Assembly (NCBI GenBank): GCA_005223375.1
Contig: RXOD01004112.1
Span: 1-28,505 of the forward strand
DNA length: 28,505 nt
Origin: Amoebophrya sp. AT5.2
Taxonomy: Eukaryota; Sar; Dinophyceae; Syndiniales; Amoebophryaceae
Direction of reading: 5' to 3'
Shown here: positions 9,865 to 18,894 of the stretch, piece after piece
Position numbering within the stretch: the first letter of the stretch is position 1
Layout of the letters: each line of letters opens with the position of its first letter
Notes under the pieces: generated by a model
What the model saw: the letters and a program-made list of their open reading frames with translations, nothing else
Told to the model about the DNA's origin: nothing
Database searches by the model: none
Translations under genes and position numbers: made by a program

Positions 9865-10882
9865 GGTACGCCAGTCCGCGCCACTCCAGCGACAATCAAC
9901 TTTTAAGTATGTTCAACTTGTGCCTCGACATGCCGGCCCCCGATCACTTTCGAACCAGCAGGCGGTGAACGGACACGGCACATCTGACATATTTTCATGC
10001 GGGAGGCGGGGTAGTAGATGCCGATGAAGAAGATGATGCACCGATCGCGAAGCATGTTGCATGGCATACCTTTGGTGCCCGGGATGGCACCAGGATGAGT
10101 CGTGGCGCCGAGAAGCGATTGCGGGTGAGGATCAACAGAATCTTGCGTTGTAAATTCTGCACCTGGCCCTGCGATCCCGCAGAGCTTCTCGCACTCGTGC
10201 TTTGGCCGCGACCAAGAACTTTATTGGGTTTGGACAAATAAAGAGGCGCTCTTCAGGACGCTGCGTGCGCCGCCATTGTTGATGTTTTTGTTTGAACATA
10301 AACAAAATGAACGAAAACAAACTGCTTCGCGGTTTAACGCATCAATGATTTTGATTTGGGTACTGACATACGAGGCTAAACCTACAACAGCTATAGTACA
10401 GCTTCCGTCGCGTTCGCGAAGCACGGCGTCCTCTTCGGCTTCCGGAAAGGCCGTCTCGGCCTCATCATGAATTTCATCTCGATGGTGTTCGTTGTGCTCG
10501 CATGTTTTTTCTAGAGATCAGGCCGGCCGCTTTGTCGGTGACCGCGGCGGTCATACCGCCAACACGCCGTGAATGAAGCGCAAGGTGGACTATTGCCATT
10601 CTTGCATTCGATCATCCTCGCGGATGGTGATCATGAACACTACAAAGGCTGTCGGGCTCGTTCCGCCTAGCGTCCTACTCCCATTCGCAGACCACGTCCA
10701 CGGCAAGCGTCATCGTTTTTCTGACATCCTGATCCTCCAAACACAGCCACAAAGTCGACCCGATGCATAAGTACGCGACGTACCCGTGACTGCATCATCA
10801 TCATTCACCTACTTGAAGATTTGCCACAACTACAAACTTCTACACCAGGCTAAGTATCTTACAAGTTTCACGTAAAAAAGAG
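9865..10882. other. Intergenic region with possible missed or decayed coding segments
   Basis: No gene can be modelled confidently. Two segments look more coding-like than their surroundings: an open frame with no stop for about 85 codons ending at a TAA near 10239, and a 40-codon open frame with a hydrophobic end near 10380-10510. The imperfect palindrome TGACCG-CGG-CGGTCA lies at 10539-10553. The 15-mer TTGATTTGGGTACTG at 10351-10365 recurs exactly at 28111-28125. Confidence 0.45.
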
Positions 10883-11989
10883 ATGGCAGGCCTCGGTTTG
10901 CACACGGACTCTGCCGGCTATGCTTTCGGCGACGACGATTCTCTGTGGGAGATGGCCGAGGAGACCAAGAAGCTGGGGAACAAGTACTTTACAGAAACGC
11001 GCTACGCCGACGCGATCCAGCGGTACTCCGAGGTGATCATGCAGTGTCGGCAGATGCAGCCCCACGTGGTGAAGAAGGAGGAGTCCGAGATCCGCGTGCT
11101 GATCCAGTCCTGCTACCTGAACCTGAGCATGTGCTTCTTGAAGTCCGGACAGTGGACGCACGCCTACAACGCCGCGCACCGGGCCCTGCAGGGCGACCAG
11201 GACCCGCCAAACCCGAAGCACGACGTTCTGTCAGCCGCACAGAAGGCGAAGGCGCTGTTCCGGAAGTGCACGGCCGCCCTGAGCGTGCTGGACGGCATCA
11301 CGGTGGAGGGACACGTGGGGGAGAGCGCGGAAAACCTCGGAACTGCGCAGCGCGTGAACCCGACGCTGGAGAAGATCGACGCAGACATAACCAAGGCGCT
11401 GGGCTTTGAACCGAAGGACGTGGAACTGCTCAAGATGCAGAGGGTATCTATAGCGATTGCTTTCCAGCACCAGCACCAGCAGGCTGATTTTCTTGGTGAG
11501 TCGTCACTACTGTGAGTGTTGGATCACCTGCTTTTAGCATAGTGCCCCCTTTGAGCCAGCACTTCTTTAAAAATTTGATCACAGGTCGTCCGCAAGCGTT
11601 TCCAGGAGGAGAAGCAGCAGGAGAAGGCGCGCATGAAGGGATTTCTGGCTTCCGACAAGGGCGCCAAGGCGATTTCAGGGAACGAGGAGCGAAAACGCGA
11701 CGGGCCACCAGCGGAACTGGATCCGGAGAAGCTGAAAGCGGCCAACCTAGGCGTGGACAACGTCGAGAACGTCGGGGAAGATGCAGATCAGTTCACGGAA
11801 ATGATCGGGGAACTCAACGAGATGATCCAGGAAGATCCGGAGCAATTCGAGAAAATAAAAGCAAAAATAAAAGCGAAGTGCGAAGCAAACAACGCACTGC
11901 CGGCGGACTTCCTGGAGAAGATTCCAGAGGGCGGTGCGGAAGAAGGAGCAACGATGGAGGAAGAAGAACCGACCAGGGCACCGTCTTGA
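10883..11989 (+). CDS. TPR co-chaperone-like protein, two exons
   Basis: Exons 10883-11443 and 11585-11989; intron 11444-11584 (AGG|GTATCT...CAG), phase 0, giving 321 residues. The N-terminal half has tetratricopeptide repeats like the C-terminal module of FKBP-type immunophilins: ETKKLGNKYFTETRYADAIQ at about residues 29-48, then CYLNLSMCFLKSGQW, then KAKALFRKCTAAL. Residues matching the dicarboxylate clamp that grips the EEVD tail of Hsp90/Hsp70 are visible: K and N in KKLGNKYF, N in YLNLS, K and R in KALFRK. There is no peptidyl-prolyl isomerase domain. The C-terminal third is charged and helical (DQFTEMIGELNEMIQEDPEQ) and ends in an acidic tail. It is probably a cytosolic Hsp90/Hsp70 adaptor; the specific orthologue is not identified. 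Confidence 0.82.
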
Positions 11990-12591
11990 GATTGATTCTG
12001 ATCGCGGTTTGCCGGCGTTCCGGTTGATGTACACGTCCCAAACCGAGTGAGCCGGTCCTTCGCTTTTCTTCCTTATTTTTCCCGGTGACTGGTCAGTTCA
12101 CGCGAGTAAGAGTATGAAGGGACGACAAGAAACAAAGAAAGATTTTCCACCAAGCAAACGCGAGCAAGAGACTTCGTTTGTCAAATGCGATTCTTTACCG
12201 CGTCCAAGATGAAGTTGAAGAAGGGCTTGCGCGGGCTGCGACGCTGACGGTTGTCATCCCAGCCAAACCTGTGAAGAGGTCGGTTTCAGAAAATTCATCA
12301 AGATATGAAATTGTCGTGTCGAGATTCGTGTAAACCTCCGGTTTTTATTATGAATGGACCAATTCCAATGGTCGTGCTCTTGGTCATGATGATCTCGATC
12401 ATTTTGCTGTCAGTGATTGTGATGAATTAGAAGCCACGATCAAACGCTCGTGCATCGTTTCCCCCTGTTGATCGTGTAGTTGGAATGCAGGTCGGTGCGG
12501 ACGGTCGACAAAAACGCATACGGAGGTAGTCAACAGCACAAGCAAGCAGGAGCAGTGGAGGAAATCACGACAGAAGCCAAAGCAAGCAAAG
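11990..12591. other. Intergenic region
   Basis: I see nothing I can name: AT-richer sequence without a supported ORF on either strand. The next start codon has the context GCAAAG-ATG. Confidence 0.5.
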
Positions 12592-13803
12592 ATGGATGAG
12601 AAAGCGAAGGAAGAGCTTGCTACAGAGCTCTACCAGTACAGCCGTCAAGGCAAACTCGGAGAGGTATACTTCCCTGTCCCAGGTTTGGTTTTGGCGTAAC
12701 CAGAAGTAGTAGTCAGTCCGATCACGATCCCCCACGACCATGAAGCAATGAATCATTCTGTTTCTGATTCATTCTGATTCATCACCAGGTGGAGCGGATT
12801 TTTGCGGAGCACCCAGATATCGACCCAGACGCATATCCCGCCTACGACGGGAGCACAGCGCTTGTGATGGCAGTGAAGGGAGGGCACGTCGACGTTGCCA
12901 AGAAACTCATCGAGAAAGGCGCAAATTTCTCCGAGACCACCACAGATGACATGTAGTATGAAATTGAATAAATTACTTAATATGAAATGGAGATTAGAGC
13001 GAGCTAAGGGCGGCGGAGGAGGTGGGCAGAGGAGAGCCCAGCCCTTGGCATAAAGCTCTTTTCCGTCTAAAGATTGTGTTCTGACAACCAACCAACCATA
13101 AATTAATATGAAATGATCGCTACGGCGGCTGCCAAATCTATGGATATTGTTTGTATGAAATCACTGGAAGAATTGCGAGGCGGCCTAGGCCTCGAAGGTG
13201 AAGTTATTTTGCAGTACTGTGCCGTGTGCAATGAATCGTCCCAATAAATGCAACAGGAGCAACGTGCTGCACCTGGCGGTGAAGTTTCCAGCGATGCTCG
13301 AGTTACTCTTCCAGCAGAACGAGCTCCTTCTCAAGAAAGGAGACGGGAACAAGCTCTCGAAAACTACAGAGACGACGGCCGACACGCCAGAAGATGCGCC
13401 GGCGCCGCGGTCCCCACTGTCCGTTGATGCGACTAACGAGGACTGCTGCACGGCGCTTCACCTTGCAGTCTACTACAACGTCCTAGAATCGGTGCGGGTG
13501 CTCGTCGAGGTAATTTAAAGTTATTCACATCAGAGCATAGATACGCTTCATACGAATATCACACTGCTCTGCTCCCTCGCTTTTCAGATCGGCGGCGCAG
13601 ACGTGAATCTGACGTGTCCCAGCGAGCCAGGATCTGACGACTTGGTCGACGTTACAAAGCTTGTGCCAGAAGGAGGAGAACTTTCTGCCGACTTGCTGAC
13701 ATATTTGCAAAAACGACTCGACCCGTCGAAGCTGAAGGCTCCCGCGGGTGACACGATGCCGGGTGCATCCGAGAGATACGGTTACGGATGCTTCGATCGA
13801 TGA
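12592..13803 (+). CDS. Small ankyrin-repeat protein, four exons
   Basis: Exons 12592-12663, 12789-12952, 13257-13509 and 13588-13803. Introns are 125, 304 and 78 nt, all GT-AG (GTATAC, GTAGTA, GTAATT). They join in phases 0, 2 and 0 to give 234 residues. The repeats read through the junctions: GSTALVMAVKGGHVDVAKKL near residues 40-59, SNVLHLAVKFPAMLELLFQQ from 80, and CCTALHLAVYYNVLESVRVL near 141-160, followed across the last junction by IGGADVNLTC. A Ser/Thr/Pro-rich loop of about 40 residues separates the last two. The C-terminal 50 residues have no repeat character. The N-terminus is already in a repeat-like helix, so this is essentially a stand-alone ankyrin scaffold with unknown partners. 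Intron 2 is unusually rich in short repeats. Confidence 0.78.
12953..13256 (+). repeat. Repeat-rich intron
   Basis: This 304-nt intron contains four copies of TATGAAAT. Two are embedded in the 13-mer TTAATATGAAATG near 12979 and 13107. It also has an AAGGGC...GCCCTT pair and the hairpin CGAGGC-GGCCTAG-GCCTCG near 13176-13194. The pattern suggests local duplication or an old insertion. Confidence 0.5.
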
Positions 13804-14448
13804 CGATGACGTACGAGTTGCACGGTGGAGGCAAATAAAGGGGAGAATCATCTGGAGGCATGCCTGAGTATGCAGCTGTTTTTGAAGAAGATGTCGACGT
13901 GGTTCCGCAATCGTCCCACAATGTATGACGATGATGCAGAAGACAATGAATTAGGCGCGCGAACAAAAACGCCATTGATTCGCAGCAGCTGACTGAGTTT
14001 TTGCGTCTTGCTTTTGGCCGTCCTCGACGGTAGCGGTCTCCCGTCGCACAGAATTGAACTGATCCGTCTACTTCACCTTGCACGATCGGGATGATCCGCG
14101 TTGCACGAGAAAATAAAGCGCCGGCCCCGTGCGTTGGAAATGCAAAGGTCATCTACGTGCTTTTTGGAGGAGCAGAAGCAGGAGGGGCAGGTCTTTTGTG
14201 TAGCGCGTCGAACAGCTTCATCAACGTAAACGCTTTCCTTCCCCGTGCTGTGTGTGGCTCCTCTTGGAGTTCTAGACATGATCAGCGACAGCGAAATCCT
14301 CGAAAACTAGAGGGCCGCCCACCTTGCGTGCTTCAACAGGGAAGATTTCGATTGAGTACTATCTAGAGTTGTCTTTCACGACTTTGTCCATCTACTTCTG
14401 CCTCTACATCTACGCCTCCGCCTCGAACTGGAGAAGGAGAGCCATCCC
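13804..14448. other. Intergenic region and probable 5' UTR
   Basis: No supported gene. Two CTACTTC heptamers occur at 14068 and 14392, the same motif that forms the core of the terminal repeats of the element at 15674-15978. The last 100 bases before the next ATG are pyrimidine-rich, as expected for a 5' UTR or leader acceptor. Confidence 0.5.
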
Positions 14449-16806
14449 ATGGGCGCCACGTCGGATTGTGAGGAAAGCGCTAGCACCATGGCGCTCCAGT
14501 CGGAGGAAAGCGGAACAACAAAGGACCAACGCACCGCTGCTAAGAAGAAGGACAAGGAGCGGCTGCTGCCCGCAGATGACGAGGACTCGCAGGCGTCTGG
14601 CGGCGACGGGACCGACAAAACGAAGGACGGTGGAAAAGCGCCAACCATCCCGTTCTCCCAGCCGATGAAGCTCGACTACGATGATACTGCCGACTGCCCA
14701 GTGAGCGACTTTGCCGACGAGGAAAGCAAATCTTCCGCAGCGCTGCCTGGACATGCGCCGCGTCATCCACCTTCCGGAGCGGATCTGTACGAGGATATGC
14801 CGCTCGCCGAATTCCGATCCCAGGCCGAGCAGCGGTTGAGCGAGCTGGTGTCTCGCATTCAGACCCGAACAGCGTCCGCGAAGAAGCGCTTTCAGATGAT
14901 GGACCTGACGCCAGAGGAACGCGTGGAAGTAGCGGAGTTCATCTACGAGGCGTCATACCGGGAGTGGAAAGCAGAACAAGACGCCGGAACCGCGCATTTT
15001 CGACGTAACGGAAACGCTGACACCAGCGGTGGTCGTGGCATTTCTTCGAGAACGGGATCGAAGAACCCGGACGCCGGAACGGCGGGGAGCGAACATTCAC
15101 GAGTCGTAACCGATTTGATGCTTGACGCTGGCGAAGCTGAAGGCGGTGGACCTGAACCGCTCGGATCTGCATCAAACAACTCAAACGATAAAAAAGAAAA
15201 ACAGGATCAGGATGTAGTTGATTTCAGCTTCTCTGGGATTCTCGAAGCGTTCTCTGTCTCTCAAGAAGAACTGCGCGCAATCTTGTTCGGGGCGATGGAC
15301 GAGCAGAAGATGAAACAAGATGCCCATCATGATCCTGGCGGAGTCGGAAAAGAAGATGAAATCGATGCGGCGACCGATTCCAAATCCGCTTCCGGAAATG
15401 CAAATGCAAAGGCCAAGAAGAAGTTGTTGACATCTACCTCCACCACCGTCTCCAACGGAGATGAGACTGACCGAGAACAAAAAACTCCGGTACCCCTCGG
15501 CGACATGCCAGACGACGGCGAGGAATCGACCGTCGGCCGCAAGTGGTATCTCGAGGGAAACTTCGCAGAGGCCATCGCGTGCTGGGAGCGGACGTTAAAG
15601 TCCATCGCTTACGTGGACTCAAAGTCCGGCTACACCGGATCCAGGCTGGAGGAGCTTCTTACAGAGGCAAAGAAATCTACTTCATATGAAACCACTTCAC
15701 TAACGATTTTGGCTGGATTTCTACCCCGTCAGCTCTGCGAAGCAGGGAGGGGGTAAAATTTGAGCTATATCGAGCTGGATTCTGTGTCTTTGAGTCATCT
15801 GGGGCAGGGGGGTGAGAAGGGGTTGAAGTGAAGTGCTAGAATTCCTCTTCATTTGAGTCACCCCCCTGCCGCAGATGACTCGAAGACCAACAATCTGACT
15901 AAGAGTAGCGCAAATTTCATCCCCTCCGTTTCATCCGGTAAAGTTGTGTATCGAAGTAGTTTGCTAATGAAGTAGATTAGCCAGTGTAAGCTTCGCAACC
16001 TGGAGTATTCCACGCACCTCAACCTGGCGCAGGCCTACATCAAGAATTCCCAGTACGCGAAGGCGCTGGAATCGTGCGACAAGGTTTTGGAGGAACGATT
16101 CCAGGGCTACAAGGAGGCCGCGGAAAAGGCGGAAAAGCTGCGGGTGGGGGCGGGGGGAACGAAACCAGAGGACGCTCCTTCAGATCAAGAAGAGACGATC
16201 CACCCGTTTTTGCTCAAAGCCTTGTACCGTCGCGCCATGGCGTTCAAGTCCCGCGGGGCGCGGGAAGATTTCAGCAAAGCGCTAGAATGCCTGCAGCTGC
16301 TCCTCAAGCTTGACCCCGGCAACCAGGCGGCCGCTGCGCTCTACGGTGACACTTGGCGGCTAAACAAGATCGAGAAACGCAAGGAGAAGCAGAACATGCG
16401 GCGCATCTTCGACTCGAAGGCGGAAATCGTGACGGACTACGAGAGCTGCAAGCGATTCCGGCAGGCGAATTTCTTGAACCCGGATACAGGTGCGGAGGAG
16501 ACGTCTAGGGGCGTGCTGGTGTCGTTTTTGTCGCGGGTGCAAGAAGAGAGTGGGAGTGTGTGGCGGAAGCTAAAACGGATCTGGGGTCCGCGGTTCGAGA
16601 AAGTGTGCGGAAAACGAAAAAATGAAAGTAGAGGGGAGCTGGCGGAGCCAGTTGCGTCGTCTGGTGGTGCGCCAGAAGGAAGAGACAAGAGCAGCAAAAG
16701 AAATGACAGCCCCGCGTGGCGAAAAGACCTCTTGAGGCAAGCACGGGAAGAAGCCATGTGGGAGGAGAACCAACAAAAAATCGCGAGGAAATCTAAGCGA
16801 ACGTAA
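14449..16806 (+). CDS. TPR protein interrupted by an inverted-repeat element
   Basis: Preferred model: exons 14449-15666 and 15985-16806 with a GC-AG intron (GAG|GCAAAG...CCAG), phase 0, 679 residues. A GT-AG alternative (15753-15980) gives 709 residues but leaves about 28 element-derived residues in the middle of a TPR helix. With the preferred junction, EELLTE-CKLRNLEYSTHLNLAQAYIK runs as one uninterrupted helix pair, as in FKBP-type TPR modules. Repeats: EGNFAEAIACWERTL, THLNLAQAYIKNSQYAKALE and LLKALYRRAMAFKSRGARED; the clamp-like N and K/R are present in the last two. The N-terminal 370 residues are acidic and Ser-rich with a helical stretch near residues 140-175. The C-terminal 120 residues are basic. 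No isomerase domain or membrane segment is seen. Likely a co-chaperone-type adaptor. Confidence 0.75.
15674..15978. mobile_element. Introner-like or MITE-like element with terminal inverted repeats
   Basis: AATCTACTTCAT at 15674-15685 and ATGAAGTAGATT at 15967-15978 are perfect 12-bp terminal inverted repeats. After a 3- or 4-nt spacer the similarity continues (AAACCACTTC against AAACTACTTC), giving arms of about 26 nt (15674-15698 and 15953-15978). The 305-bp interior has no ORF of its own and contains a second, stronger inverted repeat. No clear target-site duplication is visible. It fits a non-autonomous element that created or occupies the intron. Introner elements with inverted repeats are known from Amoebophrya; identity with those is not shown. 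Confidence 0.6.
15786..15887. repeat. Nested 30-nt inverted repeat
   Basis: Arm 1 (15786-15815) and arm 2 (15858-15887) are reverse complements at 28 of 30 positions, separated by a 42-nt loop. The core reads GAGTCATCTG, then G or C, then GGCAGGGGGGTGA. The transcript would fold into a long G/C-rich hairpin inside the intron. Confidence 0.8.
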
Positions 16807-17773
16807 CTACAAGAGACGTACAAGTGCAAGCGGAAGTGCACCCCTCTTTCTTTGCGACAGGGACACACAGACTCGTTGACATTGAGGTCAACATCAGATA
16901 TTTATCACTGATGTTTAATATCAATGCTGTGTATTCTATTTAATTATTCCTCGGCAAGAATCTGAATCATCATCATGCCCATTGTTTGAATCCTCCTGCC
17001 CGGGTGTCGAAAAAAAAACAAAACACATCCAGAACCAGCAGATCCATCCAATATATAAATTGTGGCCCTGGCCCCTCGACATCGACTCACACTCCGAGGC
17101 CCACTCGTCACCGTCACCCTTCGCCGCGTAAAAAAAGGCAGTCTGCTGTTGTTCGCAGCCTCAAATCTTCATCTTGAAATTTGAAAATCAGGAGAAGCGA
17201 GTTCAGATCGACATCAACTCAAATTTGGTGCCGCTGCCACGACCGGCCTTCTCATCTAATAAATCGATCCTCGTTTTTCTTCGTCCGATGCGCGTTCGCA
17301 TATGATCTTTCGCGTTCCCCCATCTTGCACGGTAATTATATCTCCACCGGCTTCGTACTTAATATATTCCCAGTGACATTTATACGTCAACCTCAACCGC
17401 CTGCAAGCATATCTCGCCTTCAGTACTGCTCGTGAAAAATAGAAATACACCGCGACCTGCTCCTACACCTAGCTATCTCTTTTACCAATACCATTGCCAT
17501 TACCTGGATCTTCTGCGACTCACGGCTTTATATAACCAAACTAACACAACTCTGTGCTGGCGCCAATTATCTGCATTCATCAATCGGCGACACTTCTTCG
17601 TTTTTGTAGCGATCGCCTGGTACTATCAACTAATGCAGCATTGATTGGGTTTGGGTATAGTAGAAAAGGAAAACGCGAGCCCTAAATTGTTTTCGCTACT
17701 TTACTGTCGCGGCTTTGCGTACTAGTAGACCTCCTATCGCCCCCTCAGCCTCACCCTCATCTTCTTCATCAAG
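16807..17773. other. Intergenic region with paired hairpins
   Basis: No supported gene. Two adjacent stems lie about 70 bases after the TPR stop codon: TTGAC/GTCAA (16876-16891) and AACATCAG/CTGATGTT (16890-16915). Past 17000 the sequence is C-rich and pyrimidine-rich, probably the 5' region of PSMA1. Confidence 0.5.
16876..16915. repeat. Two overlapping small hairpins
   Basis: TTGAC-ATTGAG-GTCAA (16876-16891) and AACATCAG-(10 nt)-CTGATGTT (16890-16915) are both perfect stems and share bases 16890-16891. They lie downstream of the TPR gene and could be part of a 3'-end signal. Confidence 0.5.
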
Positions 17774-18894
17774 ATGCACAGCGGTCAATACGACAAGGAT
17801 TGCACGACCTGGTCTCCGCAGGGAGACATCCCGCAGATCCGCCATGCCTGCGCGGCGGTCACAAACGGGACCGTGATCGTTGGGCTCTGCTCGAACAAGT
17901 ACGGGTTGTTGGGGGGCTTTAAGAAGAAGCAGCAGTCCGACTTTTCTAGTTACGATGAGAAACTGTTCAAAGTCGACGACCACTGCGGAATCGCCATCGC
18001 CGGGCTCACCGCGGACGCAAGAGTGCTGGCGGATTACATGCGGTAATTTGATACTGTACAACCACTGCTACTGGAGTTCGAGGAGTCAGTGAGAATGACA
18101 ACTATAAGAAACGGAAAATATAAATTTTTTATTTTTACGGCAATAAAGACGAAGGGAAGGGAAGAGGTAGAGCTAGAGGTAAAAAATAAACTTTGACCTC
18201 CAACAAGTCTGAAATTTGAACACTCACCGCCACTGCTACAGGTCTGAATGCTTGGAGCACAAGTACGTGTACGACGGGCCAATGAACGTGGGGCGACTGG
18301 TTGCGCAGATTGGTGACAAGGCCCAGATGAAAACACTGCAGGCCGGAAAGAGACCGTACGGTGTCGGGCTTCTCACTCAATCGTATGACGAGAACTTGAA
18401 AAAGGTACTTGTTGAGTTTTAAGTACAACTATACTAGAAAGTAGAACGAAAGCGAAACGTTTTTATGATGGAATTCGGAGGAGGATGCAAACCCAAACGC
18501 AAGAAAATGCAAAAGCAATGCAGCAAAGCTAAATTTAAATAAACAGGCGGCGATATACGAGACCTCTCCTTCTGGCGACTTCTACGAGTACAAGGCGATG
18601 GCGATCGGTGGGCGCGCCCAGCCGGCGAAGACCTACCTCGAGAAGCACTTCGAGAGCTTCCCCGAGGAAAGCCTGGAGAAGATGATTGAGCACGCGGTAA
18701 AGGCCATCCACGTGACTATCGAACAGGATACGGAAATGACCACGAAAAACATCGACGTCACGATTGTGGGGCCGGGAATGGACTGGAAGAAGCTGAGCGA
18801 AGCCGAGCTGCAGCCCTACGTGTCCAAGTGCAACGATGCGGCAGGAGCGGCGCCAGCGGCGGCGGGCGGCGACGGCATGGACACGTCGGGCTAA
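17774..18894 (+). CDS. PSMA1: 20S proteasome subunit alpha-1
   Basis: Exons 17774-18042, 18242-18404 and 18547-18894; introns 18043-18241 (GTAATT...CAG) and 18405-18546 (GTACTT...CAG). They join in phases 2 and 0 to give 259 residues, close to the usual size of about 260. It is a structural alpha-ring subunit of the 20S core particle, which gates substrate entry, in nucleus and cytosol. Diagnostic stretches are YDKDCTTWSPQGDIPQI at the N-terminus, CGIAIAGLTADARVLADYMR, RPYGVGLLTQSYDEN and the C-terminal AKTYLEKHFESFPEESLEKM; these match the alpha-1 (yeast Pre5) type rather than other alphas. The usual alpha signature QxEYAxxAV is replaced at residues 21-29 by QIRHACAAV. The tail is acidic and Ala/Gly-rich, as in other alpha-1 subunits. 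The start is CAAG-ATG. Confidence 0.95.
18062..18239. repeat. 10-mer repeated near both ends of a PSMA1 intron
   Basis: CCACTGCTAC occurs at 18062-18071 and 18230-18239, close to the donor and two bases from the acceptor AG of the same intron. It may be a relic of a duplication at intron gain, or chance. Confidence 0.45.

Larger units (their letters stand above)
15667..15984 (+). other. Probable GC-AG intron carrying an inverted-repeat element
   Basis: The TPR helix is broken exactly by this segment. AG|GCAAAG at 15665-15672 is a plausible GC donor, and CCAG at 15981-15984 is a plausible acceptor. The segment is 318 nt, and removing it keeps the frame. Seven bases precede and six follow the terminal repeats of the element inside. 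cDNA would settle the boundaries. Confidence 0.55.

Noticed and set aside
13652..14152. 166-codon antisense ORF
   Set aside because: It overlaps the last ankyrin exon, which is well supported on the + strand, and has no recognisable content.
15753..15980. GT-AG intron model for the second TPR gene
   Set aside because: It is in frame, but it would keep 28 residues encoded by half of the inverted-repeat element inside a TPR helix pair; the GC-AG model removes the whole element.
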